A stretch of 64,000 nucleotides of DNA, taken from the NCBI RefSeq assembly GCF_036250735.1, contig NZ_CP109430.1, forward strand, positions 8,060,001-8,124,000, in the 5' to 3' direction. This stretch comes from Streptosporangium sp. NBC_01495. Lineage in GTDB: Bacteria > Actinomycetota > Actinomycetes > Streptosporangiales > Streptosporangiaceae. A program made the position numbers and the translations under genes. Shown one piece after another: positions 27,665 through 35,323 of this stretch (position 1 is the stretch's first letter; every line of letters begins with the position of its first letter). The notes below the pieces were generated by a model. The model was not told where the DNA came from. It saw only the letters and a list, made by a program, of their open reading frames with translations, and did not search any database.

Positions 27665-27676
27665 TAGGACGTCCTA
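27665..27676. promoter_or_regulatory. TAGGACGTCCTA palindrome upstream of icmA
   Basis: A perfect 12-base palindrome lies 60 bases before the icmA start in an AT-rich stretch. Its placement suits an operator, possibly for the MarR protein encoded next door. Confidence 0.5.
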
Positions 27677-27715
27677 CTAATTCTTGGCCAGGCGCGTGGT
27701 CGGGACAGGGAGGGG

Positions 27716-27884
27716 GCCGGGTAAGAGCGGCCTCACCGCGACGCGCAGCGTCGCCTTCAGCCCGTGAGGCCGCGCCGGGGACTGGACTGAGGAGAGCGGG
27801 GTCGCGAGAAACGAGCGGCCTCGTTCGACGAGGGAAGGAGCCGGGTAAGAGCGGCCTCACCGCGACGCGCAGCGTCGCCTTCAG
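27716..27884. repeat. Perfect 45-base direct repeat with internal hairpins in the icmA-marR gap
   Basis: Bases 27716-27760 and 27840-27884 are identical over 45 bases, starts 124 bases apart. The second copy includes the marR stop codon. Each copy contains the hairpin GCGACGC-GCA-GCGTCGC. In the first copy an outer inverted repeat, GCGGCCTCAC (27727-27736) with GTGAGGCCGC (27764-27773), adds a second stem. The hairpins could end marR transcription. Confidence 0.85.
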
Positions 27885-28390
27885 TACTGAAAGTCGCCGG
27901 CGGCCACGCGAAGGGTCCTGAACAGGTCGAACATCTGCTCCAGCTTCGCCTCGTCGTACATGGGCATGGCGAAGTCGGCCGCCATCAGGTCGGCGGTCGC
28001 CCGCTGGACGGTCTCGCGGCCACGCTCGGTGATCTCGGCGAGCACGCCCCGGCCGTCGCGGGGGTTGGGCATCCGCCGGACCAGACCGGCGCGTTCCAGG
28101 CGGCTCACGGTGTTGGTCACGCTCGTGGGGTGGACCATCAGCCGCTCACCGATCTTGGAGAGCGGCAGCGCCCCGGTCTTGCTGAAGGTCAGCAGCACCA
28201 GTGCCTCGTACCGGGCGAAGGTCAAGTCATGCGGTTTGAGCAGCGTGTCCAGTTGCGACAGCAGGATCTGGTGCGCTCTCATGATCGATGTGACGGCGGC
28301 CATGGCCGAGGAGGGCCCGAAGTGAACGCGCCACGTCTCTGCGGCACGTTCGATGGGGTCAAACGGGAGATTCAGCTGACCTGTAACCAC
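27881..28390 (-). CDS. MarR family regulator adjacent to icmA
   Basis: The 169-residue protein has a winged-helix core: MAAVTSIMRAHQILLSQLDTLLKPHDLTFARYEALVLLTFSKTGALPLSKIGERL, then MVHPTSVTNTVSRLERAGLVRR and a wing RDGRGVLAEIT. It belongs to a conserved actinobacterial group next to icmA. It probably controls icmA or related acyl-CoA genes. The GTG at 28390 is chosen because TACCGT stands six bases upstream, suggesting a leaderless transcript. An in-frame start at 28414 would add eight residues. Confidence 0.88.
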   Translation of the reverse strand: MVTGQLNLPFDPIERAAETWRVHFGPSSAMAAVTSIMRAHQILLSQLDTLLKPHDLTFARYEALVLLTFSKTGALPLSKIGERLMVHPTSVTNTVSRLERAGLVRRMPNPRDGRGVLAEITERGRETVQRATADLMAADFAMPMYDEAKLEQMFDLFRTLRVAAGDFQY

Positions 28391-28519
28391 AGGGCTACGG
28401 TAGCGCGGCCTCATCCCGATTCGCCCATATACGCAGAGTCACCGGGCTGATGGCTTCACCAAGAACCCGGACGCCAAACGTCACGCTCCGTTATGGTTCC
28501 CACATCGAATGGTGAGGCC

Positions 28520-28535
28520 GTGGCCAAGTGGCCAC
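28520..28535. promoter_or_regulatory. Inverted repeat upstream of the 29-codon ORF
   Basis: GTGGCC-AAGT-GGCCAC, extended by one more pair, lies about 90 bases before the ATG at 28624. It may be an operator or an mRNA hairpin. The remainder of the 28391-28623 spacer shows no gene. Confidence 0.35.
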
Positions 28536-28623
28536 GATGACTCAGTCCGGACTGCGGGGGACGCGAGCCGGACCGGTGCCGAGGGGACCGGCATCCGCAC
28601 ATTCACGGCACGGGGGGTGCTTG

Positions 28624-28713
28624 ATGAACGACAACTTGACGGCGTTCGAACGCCGGACGGGCTTCGGCCACACCGACGCGGCGTGGATTCCCACCACGCC
28701 CACCGGTGCGTGA
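28624..28713 (+). CDS. 29-residue ORF overlapping the next gene
   Basis: The short product starts MNDNLTAFERRTGFGHTDAA and ends IPTTPTGA. A good ribosome site, GGGGGGTG, lies four bases before the ATG. Its last eight bases overlap the GTG start of the following membrane-protein gene, so the two are likely coupled. It could be a small peptide partner or a translation-coupling leader. I do not recognise the family. Confidence 0.45.
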   Translation: MNDNLTAFERRTGFGHTDAAWIPTTPTGA

Positions 28714-30121
28714 GCACAGGGGCGTTTCACGCGAGGAACTCCAGCAGAGCGGGTTGATGGCCGTCGCCATCCTGCTCGTGCTCGGGGTGGTCGCGGCGTG
28801 GAGCGTCCTGGTTCCCGGTGTCAGCGCGTGGGAGAACATCATCGTCGCGGTGATCGGCTCGCTCCGGCTCACCGGCCCGGTGGCGGCCGCGTTCGCCGCC
28901 TGGGTGGCGGTGCGCAGGCGGCGCGGGACGCGCGGGCGGTCGATGACCCCGTGGCAGGCGGTACGGGCGCCACTGGCGATCCTGGTGGTGACGGGAGGCG
29001 CGTTCACCGCCACCGTCATGGTCCTGGCGGTCAGAATCATGATCACGGAGCAGGCCGGGCGGCTGCTGCCCAGCGGCCTGGTGATGGGCGCGGCCGGGCT
29101 GGCGCTGTACGTCGTCATCGGCTGGGTGGTCGGCTGGCTGCTGCCCTGGACGATCACACCGGTCCTGGCCGGGCTCGGCTGCTACAGCCTGTTCACCTGG
29201 CTGTGCCAGGGGCCGGCCTGGGGTGACCGGCTCGCCCCCGCCACGCGGGAGCCGTACGACCCGTTCCGGGGGTTGAACGCGGCGGCGTTCACCGATCAGA
29301 CGCTCTGGCTGGTGGGGATCAGCTCGGCGCTGCTGCTCGGCTGGGCGGCGGTCGTGACGCGCCAGGCCCTGGTGCTGGCCGCGGCGCTGATCGCGGTGCT
29401 GGCTGCGGGGACCGGCATGGCCAGGCTGTTCACCGAGCAGCAGCCGGTCTCGGCCCAGCAGGTCGTCTACAGCTGCCAGGAGTGGCCGATCATGGTCTGC
29501 GTGCACCCCGGGATGCGCGCCGGTCTGCCCGAGCTGAGCTCGGAGTTCATCAAGATCGCGTCCCGGCTGGCGGGGACGCCAGGGGAGTTCTCCCGGGTGG
29601 AGCAGCACCCCCGGCACGACAACGCCCCCGTCGCGGCGGGCGTGATCGCGATCCACGTCGACGACCTGGCGGCCGGGTTCGCCGAGAAGGCGGCCGACGA
29701 GTTCGTCGAGGGCCTGGCCGCCCGGTGCGACGCCACCCCCGCGTCGGGGTACCGCGACATCGTGGCCGCGTGGCTGCGCGGCGAGCCGCTTCCCGGCGGG
29801 CCGCTCCCGGAGCACCGGTACGCCGCGGCGTGGTTCTCCGGCCTCACGGACGTCCAGCGGCGCGACTGGCTCCGGCTCTACTACGCCGACTTCACCGGCT
29901 GCCGGCTACAAAGCACTCACTTCGGGGGCCAGGCCGTGCAGGCCTCTCAGACAGGACAGACCGGGCAGGGCGCGGGGGGCACCTCAACCGGCCCCGAACC
30001 CCGGCCCGGCACCGTCCACCAGGCACCCGGCGGGTCCCCGTCCCCCGGGGCGAGCATGCCGTCCGGCCCCTGGCGCGTCCCCTTCGCCGAGGGCGGCGCG
30101 CTCCCGTCGCCACGAGGGTGA
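28706..30121 (+). CDS. Unknown multi-pass membrane protein with Cys-rich external domain
   Basis: The 471-residue protein has about six hydrophobic segments in residues 17-235 (LMAVAILLVLGVVAAWSVL, APLAILVVTGGAFTATVMVL, LYVVIGWVVGWLLPW, ALVLAAALIAVLAAGTGMA and others). A domain to about residue 405 follows with YSCQEWPIMVCVHPGMRAGL near its start and FTGCRL near its end. The tail is Gly/Pro/Ser-rich and disordered. The CVHPGM motif recalls uncharacterised actinobacterial membrane proteins. The GTG at 28706 lacks a ribosome site, which fits translation by reinitiation from the small ORF. Function unknown. Confidence 0.7.
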   Translation: MREHRGVSREELQQSGLMAVAILLVLGVVAAWSVLVPGVSAWENIIVAVIGSLRLTGPVAAAFAAWVAVRRRRGTRGRSMTPWQAVRAPLAILVVTGGAFTATVMVLAVRIMITEQAGRLLPSGLVMGAAGLALYVVIGWVVGWLLPWTITPVLAGLGCYSLFTWLCQGPAWGDRLAPATREPYDPFRGLNAAAFTDQTLWLVGISSALLLGWAAVVTRQALVLAAALIAVLAAGTGMARLFTEQQPVSAQQVVYSCQEWPIMVCVHPGMRAGLPELSSEFIKIASRLAGTPGEFSRVEQHPRHDNAPVAAGVIAIHVDDLAAGFAEKAADEFVEGLAARCDATPASGYRDIVAAWLRGEPLPGGPLPEHRYAAAWFSGLTDVQRRDWLRLYYADFTGCRLQSTHFGGQAVQASQTGQTGQGAGGTSTGPEPRPGTVHQAPGGSPSPGASMPSGPWRVPFAEGGALPSPRG

Positions 30122-30176
30122 GGAGATCGGCATAGGCTCCGCGTGAGAAGGTCACCGTCCGGGGAAGGAGAGCGCT

Positions 30177-30854
30177 GTGAAAGCCTCCCAAGAAGCTCCG
30201 CCCACGGCGCCCCCGGTGGCGCGGCGCGGGCGCGGTCGGCGTTTCCTCGCCGGGCTGTTCGTCGTCGTGATCCTTCTCGTCGTGGGAGCCCGCCTCACCT
30301 GGTCGTGGCTGAACCCGTTCGGCGAGGAGACGGTCGACCGCAGCCAGCCCGTGCTGCTGGAGTCCATCCACAACCTCAGCCGTTTCGAGGCCGCCACCGG
30401 CAACTTCCAGGTCGTGGTGGACCTGGAGAAGGACGCGGCCTTCCTGCCCGACGCGGTCAAGGGCAGCAGGACGCTCTTCGTCGGGGCCGGCGGCGTCGAC
30501 GCCTACGTCGACTTCGGCGGCATCGCCGGCAACGCCCTGACGGTCTCCCCCGACCGCACCGAGGTCACGATGAGGCTGCCCCGCGCCCAGCTGGAGAAGC
30601 CGAACATCGACAACAAGCGCTCGTACGTCTACGCCCAGCAGCGCGGCCTCTTCGACCGGGTCGAGGACCTGCTGTCCTCCTCCCCCGCCGACCAGCGGGA
30701 GCTCTACGTCCTCGCCGAGAAGAAGATCGCCGAGGCCGCCCAGGCCAGCGACCTGCGCAACCGGGCCGACCAGAACACCAAGATCATGCTTGAGGGCCTG
30801 CTGAAGGGCCTCGGCTTCGAGAAGGTCACCGTCAAGTTCGCCGACGAGACCTGA
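30177..30854 (+). CDS. DUF4230 domain protein, membrane-anchored
   Basis: The 225-residue protein has a basic N-terminus, one transmembrane helix (about residues 23-42, FLAGLFVVVILLVVGARLTW) and a DUF4230 domain from LLESIHNLSRFEAATGNFQVVVDLEKD to the C-terminus. DUF4230 proteins are widespread in bacteria with no assigned role. GTG at 30177 follows GGAAGGAGAG. It is 55 bases downstream of the unknown membrane protein on the same strand and may be cotranscribed. Confidence 0.85.
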   Translation: MKASQEAPPTAPPVARRGRGRRFLAGLFVVVILLVVGARLTWSWLNPFGEETVDRSQPVLLESIHNLSRFEAATGNFQVVVDLEKDAAFLPDAVKGSRTLFVGAGGVDAYVDFGGIAGNALTVSPDRTEVTMRLPRAQLEKPNIDNKRSYVYAQQRGLFDRVEDLLSSSPADQRELYVLAEKKIAEAAQASDLRNRADQNTKIMLEGLLKGLGFEKVTVKFADET

Positions 30855-31001
30855 GCCCCGGCTCCCGAGCCCGGCGCGGGGCCCCGGGCGCCAAAACCTC
30901 GGCACCGGAATCCCGGCACCGGGAGTTCGGACGCCCGAGTCCGGCGCGTACCACGGCGTACCCGCCCCGGAACGCGAGCCCCGGCGCCCGGGGCGTCAGG
31001 C

Positions 31002-31071
31002 CCCGCTCAGTCCGAGGCGCGTGGACTCCGCTCAGCCCGGGGTACGCGGGCCTCCCGCTCAGCCCGAGGCG
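31002..31071. repeat. Decayed tandem copies of the meaB 3' end
   Basis: CCGCTCAG-YCCG-type sequence occurs at 31002-31019, 31026-31042 and 31053-31071. The last copy spans the meaB stop. The first matches it at 17 of 18 positions. The flanking spacer (30855-31058) is otherwise CCGG-rich with no gene. Confidence 0.6.
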
Positions 31072-32003
31072 GCCAGGAGCTCGTCCGCCGCGGTGTAGGG
31101 GTCGAGTTCCGCGTCCAGCACGCGGGTGGCGAGGGCGTCGAGGCGCCGGTCACCGTGCAGGTCGGCGAAGCGGGAGCGCAGGGTGGTGACGGCGATCGCC
31201 TCGATCTCGTCCCTCGCCCTGGCGTGGCGGCGCCGGACGAGCTCTCCCGAGGCCTCCAGATAGGCCAGGTGGTCGCCAAGGGCGTCGACCACCTCCTCGC
31301 CTCCCTCACCCCGGTAGGCCACGGTCTGCACGATCGGCGGCCTCCAGGGCCGCTCGACCAGGGCGATCATGTTGCGGAGCTCGCGGACGGTGGCCTGGGT
31401 GCCCTCGCGGTCGGCCTTGTTCACCACGAACACGTCGGCGATCTCCAGGATGCCGGCCTTGGCCGCCTGGACGCCGTCGCCCATCCCGGGGGCGAGCAGC
31501 ACGACGGTGGTGTCGGCCAGCGAGGCGATGTCGACCTCCGCCTGGCCGACCCCGACGGTCTCGACGAGGATGACCTCGCAGCCGGCCGCCTCCAGGACGC
31601 GCAGCGCCTGGGGCGTGGCCCACGACAGCCCGCCCAGGTGACCCCGGCTGGCCATCGATCTGATGAACACGTCCGGGTCTGTGGCGTGGTCCTGCATCCG
31701 GACCCGGTCGCCCAGCAGCGCCCCGCCGGTGAACGGCGAGGACGGGTCGACGGCGAGCACGCCGACCCTCATGTCCCGCTTGCGGAACGCGTGGACCAGC
31801 ATCCCGGTCGAGGTGGACTTGCCGACGCCCGGAGAGCCGGTGAGCCCGATGACCCGGGCCCGGTGCGGCCGGTCGGCGCAGAGCAGCCCGGTGATCTCCC
31901 GCAGCCTCGGGGAGCCGTTCTCGACCATGGAGATCAGCCGGGCCACCGCCCGGGGCCTTCCCTCCCTGGCCATCGCGACCAGGTCGGAGACCTCCACGGT
32001 CAT
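31059..32003 (-). CDS. meaB: MeaB-type GTPase, chaperone of B12-dependent acyl-CoA mutases
   Basis: The 314-residue G3E-type GTPase has the P-loop GLTGSPGVGKSTSTGML (about residue 53), the switch region DPSSPFTGGALLGDRVRM, VETVGVGQAEVDIASLADTTVVL and the base motif VVNKAD. Such proteins load intact adenosylcobalamin onto the mutase and protect it from inactivation. The partner could be IcmA, encoded 3.5 kb away, or a methylmalonyl-CoA mutase outside the window. The ATG overlaps the thiolase stop as ATGA, so the two are one operon. Confidence 0.93.
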   Translation of the reverse strand: MTVEVSDLVAMAREGRPRAVARLISMVENGSPRLREITGLLCADRPHRARVIGLTGSPGVGKSTSTGMLVHAFRKRDMRVGVLAVDPSSPFTGGALLGDRVRMQDHATDPDVFIRSMASRGHLGGLSWATPQALRVLEAAGCEVILVETVGVGQAEVDIASLADTTVVLLAPGMGDGVQAAKAGILEIADVFVVNKADREGTQATVRELRNMIALVERPWRPPIVQTVAYRGEGGEEVVDALGDHLAYLEASGELVRRRHARARDEIEAIAVTTLRSRFADLHGDRRLDALATRVLDAELDPYTAADELLAASG

Positions 32004-33187
32004 GCCGAGGGCACGCGGATGATCAGGGCGTCGCCCTGCCCGCCGCCGCCGCAGAGGCCGGCCGCGCCGAGGCCGCCGCCCCGGCGCCTGAGCTCGTGGG
32101 CGAGGGTGAGGACGATGCGGGCGCCGGAGGCGCCGATCGGGTGGCCGACGGCGATGCCGCCGCCGTTGACGTTGATCCTGTCGAGGGGGACGCCGAGCTC
32201 CTTCGCCGACTGGAGGACGACCTGCGCGAAGGCCTCGTTGATCTCCAGCAGGTCGAGGTCACCGGCCGAGAGGCCCTGCTTGCCGAGGGCGTGCCTGATC
32301 GCGTTGGCGGGCTGGGACTGGAGCGAGTTGTCGGGTCCGGCGACGTTGCCGTGGGCGCCGATCTCGGCCAGCCAGTCGAGACCGAGCTCCTCGGCCTTCG
32401 CCCTGGACATCACGACCACCGCGCAGGCGCCGTCGGAGATCTGCGAGGCCGACCCGGCGGTGATCGTGCCGTCCTTGGTGAACGCGGGCCGCAGCCGCGA
32501 CAGGACCTCGGCGGTGGTGTCCCCGCGCACGCCCTCGTCGGCGGAGAAGACCACCGGCTCGCCCTTACGCTGCGGGATGGCCACCGGCACGATCTCGTCG
32601 TCGAGCGTCCCGTTCTTGATCGCGGCGGCGGCGAGCGCGTGGGAGCGGGCGGAGTACTCGTCCTGCTCCTCGCGGGTCAGGCCGAGGCGCGCGTTGTGCC
32701 GCTCGGTGGACTCGCCCATCGCCACCTGGTCGTACGCGTCGGTGAGGCCGTCGAAGGCCATCGAGTCGACGATGCCGGCGGAGCCGTACTTGACGCCCCT
32801 GCGCAGGCCGGGCAGCAGGTGCGGGGCGTTCGACATGGACTCCATGCCGCCCGCGACCACGATGTCGAACTCACCGGCGCGGATGAGCTGGTCGGCCAGG
32901 GCGATGGCGTCCAGGCCCGAGAGGCAGACCTTGTTGATCGTCAGGGACGGCACGGTCATCGGGATGCCCGCCTTGACGGCGGCCTGGCGGGAAGGGATCT
33001 GACCGGCGCCCGCCTGGAGCACCTGCCCCATGATCACGTACTGCACGGCGTCGGGGGCGACGCCGGAACGCTCCAGCGCGGCCTTGATGGCGATGCCGCC
33101 GAGCTCGGCGGCCAACAGGTCGGACAGCGAGCCGAGCAGCCGTCCGATGGGCGTACGAGCTCCGGCGACGATGACGGAACCAGACAT
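32000..33187 (-). CDS. Acetyl-CoA C-acetyltransferase (thiolase)
   Basis: The 395-residue enzyme condenses two acetyl-CoA to acetoacetyl-CoA or runs the reverse cleavage. All catalytic positions are visible: nucleophilic Cys in INKVCLSGLDAI, NEAFA, His in GGGIAVGHPIGASG and the second Cys in GLCGGGGQGDALII. The length is typical. It is coupled to meaB by a four-base overlap and divergent from the epimerase gene with 84 bases between starts, the order known for Streptomyces. Confidence 0.94.
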   Translation of the reverse strand: MSGSVIVAGARTPIGRLLGSLSDLLAAELGGIAIKAALERSGVAPDAVQYVIMGQVLQAGAGQIPSRQAAVKAGIPMTVPSLTINKVCLSGLDAIALADQLIRAGEFDIVVAGGMESMSNAPHLLPGLRRGVKYGSAGIVDSMAFDGLTDAYDQVAMGESTERHNARLGLTREEQDEYSARSHALAAAAIKNGTLDDEIVPVAIPQRKGEPVVFSADEGVRGDTTAEVLSRLRPAFTKDGTITAGSASQISDGACAVVVMSRAKAEELGLDWLAEIGAHGNVAGPDNSLQSQPANAIRHALGKQGLSAGDLDLLEINEAFAQVVLQSAKELGVPLDRINVNGGGIAVGHPIGASGARIVLTLAHELRRRGGGLGAAGLCGGGGQGDALIIRVPSA

Positions 33188-33271
33188 AAGAGGAGCCTCC
33201 CTGGCGGGACTTGGGGCGACTTTGCCACCATACCCATGAGTACATCAGCGATCGCCATGGAGGATGTCCCT

Positions 33272-33733
33272 ATGTTCATGCGCATCGATCATGTGGGAAT
33301 CGCCTGCCACGACCTCGAGGAGAAGATCGCTCTTTTCGAGCGGATCTTCGAGCTCACGGTGGTGGCCCGTGAGGTGAACACCGAGCAGGGAGTGAAGGAG
33401 GCCATGCTGCACATCGCCGACGGCGAAGGCGGTGGATCTTATATCCAGCTCCTCGAACCGCTCGGCCCCGACACGCCGGTCGGTAAGTTTCTCGCAAAGC
33501 GCGGTGAAGGTGTGCACCATGTCGCCTTCGGCGTCCCGGATGTCGTGCAGGCCCTGGACAAGATCGGCGGCCGGGGCGTCCGACTGCTCGACGAGCAGCC
33601 GCGCCACGGCTCCCTGGGCTCCTCGATCGCCTTTCTTCATCCCAAAGACGTCGGAGGAATGCTCACCGAACTCGTACAGGCCTCGGAAAGGCAAGCCGGG
33701 ACCACACCGAATGCAAGAAACGCTGATACGTAA
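33272..33733 (+). CDS. mce: Methylmalonyl-CoA epimerase
   Basis: It interconverts the (R) and (S) forms of methylmalonyl-CoA so that the B12 mutase can act. The 153-residue protein is a vicinal oxygen chelate fold: IDHVGIACHDLEEKIALFERIF with the first metal His, IQLLEPLGPDTPVGKFL with the Gln and Glu region, and VHHVAFGVPD with the second His. The ATG at 33272 is chosen since GGAGG lies eight bases upstream; ATGs at 33236 and 33257 would only extend the N-terminus. Confidence 0.93.
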   Translation: MFMRIDHVGIACHDLEEKIALFERIFELTVVAREVNTEQGVKEAMLHIADGEGGGSYIQLLEPLGPDTPVGKFLAKRGEGVHHVAFGVPDVVQALDKIGGRGVRLLDEQPRHGSLGSSIAFLHPKDVGGMLTELVQASERQAGTTPNARNADT

Positions 33734-33890
33734 CAAGTCGCGCATAAAGCCGGACGAGACCGCCAACTCGGCAACGGCGGAGTACGCTGGCGTACCACCG
33801 GACGTGGATCCCGCCCCGGCTCCCGCTTCGGATGCCTGAAACCCCCGTCCGGCCCGTGTAGCCGTCTCGACAACCCAGGATCGAGCCTCC

Positions 33891-35174
33891 ATGCAGTCCG
33901 ACATCGACGCCCAGCTCAACAACTTCTTTGAAGACGCCCCCGCTCGGGAATTCGACGTGGTGCTCCGTGGCTATGACCGGCACCAGGTCCACGACCACCT
34001 GAAGCAGATCGACGGCGAGCTTCGGCAGTCCCGGGAGCAGGTTCAGGGCCTGCAGCGGGATCTGTCCGACTCCCAGCGCCAGCTCCAGGAGCAGGAGCGG
34101 CCGACCTACTCCGGCCTCGGCGCCCGGATCGAGCAACTCCTCCGCCTCGCGGAGGAGCAGGCGACCGAGCTGGTCCAGGCCGCCAGGTCCGAGGCGAACG
34201 AGATCAAGGCGGCGTCCAAGGTCGAGGCCGCCGACCTGCGCGCCGCCGCCGAGAACGAGGCGGCCGAGAAGCGCGCCCTCGCCACCCGCGAGGTCGACGA
34301 GATGCGCACCAGCGCGGAGCGCGAGGCCGAGGAGATCCGCTCGACCGCCCGCCGCGAGGCCGACGAGCTGACCGCCACCACCGAGCGCGAGGTCTCCAAG
34401 CTGCGCGCCACCGCCGACCACGAGGTGGCCGAGAAGCGCGCCGACTCCGAGCGCGAGATCGCCAAGCTGCGCACCACCACCGAGCGCGAGGTGGCCCAGC
34501 TGCGCGCCTCGACCAAGCGCGAGCGCGACGAGGTCCTCACCACCGCCAAGCGCCAGGCCGACGAGATGCGCGCCCAGGCCCAGCGGGTGCTCGAGGAGTC
34601 CGAGGCCAAGCGGGCCCAGGACGAGGCGGAGTTCGAGATCCAGCTCGCCGCCCGTCGCGAGGAGGCCGAGCGCCAGGAGGCCGAGCGCCACGCCAACGCG
34701 CAGGCCGCGGCCCAGCAGTTGACGGCCACCGCCGAGCAGCGGGCGGCCACCGCCGAGCAGCGTGCCACCAAGGCCACCCAGCAGGCCGAGCAGACCCGCC
34801 GCGAGGCCGACACGCACGCCAAGCAGCTGCTGGCCAACGCGCGCAAGAACGCCGACCAGGTCGTGTCCGAGGCCAAGGCGAGCGCCGAGTCCATCGTCTC
34901 CGAGGCCAAGGCGGAGTCCGAGCGCAGCCGCTCGGTCGCCCAGCGCCAGGTCGACGAGCTGACCCGCCAGCGCGACAGCATCACCAGCCACCTCGCGCAG
35001 CTGCGCCAGCTGCTCGGTGGCGCGCCGCTCCCGGCCGCCGAGCCGGAGCCCGCGATCGCCGCGGCACCGCCGAAGCCGGCCATCCCCGCCGCCACCAACG
35101 GCGCCGAGAAGCCGGTCCCCGCGCCCGCCAGGGCCGAGACGAAGGACGACGACGCGGAGTGGTGGCAGGAATAG
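33891..35174 (+). CDS. Long coiled-coil cytoskeletal-type protein, FilP/Scy-like with DivIVA-like N-terminus
   Basis: The 427-residue protein begins with a short DivIVA-like domain (FDVVLRGYDRHQVHDHLKQI, about residues 22-41). From about 65 to 370 it is one Ala/Glu/Arg-rich coiled coil with recurring AEREAEEIRSTAR-like blocks. A Pro/Ala linker and the tail DDDAEWWQE follow. Position next to mce-thiolase-meaB is that of filP and scy in Streptomyces, where they organise polar growth. A similar role is inferred. Only one such gene is present and it is longer than FilP and far shorter than Scy. A strong terminator follows. Confidence 0.8.
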   Translation: MQSDIDAQLNNFFEDAPAREFDVVLRGYDRHQVHDHLKQIDGELRQSREQVQGLQRDLSDSQRQLQEQERPTYSGLGARIEQLLRLAEEQATELVQAARSEANEIKAASKVEAADLRAAAENEAAEKRALATREVDEMRTSAEREAEEIRSTARREADELTATTEREVSKLRATADHEVAEKRADSEREIAKLRTTTEREVAQLRASTKRERDEVLTTAKRQADEMRAQAQRVLEESEAKRAQDEAEFEIQLAARREEAERQEAERHANAQAAAQQLTATAEQRAATAEQRATKATQQAEQTRREADTHAKQLLANARKNADQVVSEAKASAESIVSEAKAESERSRSVAQRQVDELTRQRDSITSHLAQLRQLLGGAPLPAAEPEPAIAAAPPKPAIPAATNGAEKPVPAPARAETKDDDAEWWQE

Positions 35175-35211
35175 GCGGCCGCTGACTCCGGGGCGTTGGC
35201 GACGGCTACGG

Positions 35212-35246
35212 GAGAGCCCGGCGACCTTCACGGTCGCCGGGCTCTC
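35212..35246 (+). terminator. Hairpin terminator after the coiled-coil gene
   Basis: A perfect 15-base stem (35212-35226 with 35232-35246) closes on TTCAC. It begins 38 bases after the stop codon. Confidence 0.85.
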
Positions 35247-35323
35247 TTCCTGTCCCGTCCCCTTCCCCGCCGCCCGCACCGGGTCCCGTGTTGTCCCCGT
35301 CCCACGCGTCATCAGGAGCAGCA

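Noticed and set aside
27606..27880. Cobalamin riboswitch upstream of icmA
   Set aside because: No B12-box-like sequence or suitable multi-stem layout is visible, and the space to the start is filled by the palindrome and repeats.
27716..27884. Insertion-sequence or attachment-site ends
   Set aside because: There is no transposase or integrase between the 45-base repeats and only 79 bases separate them.
28624..28713. RiPP precursor peptide
   Set aside because: No maturation enzyme, protease or cyclase gene lies nearby, and the peptide lacks Cys or a clear leader-core pattern.
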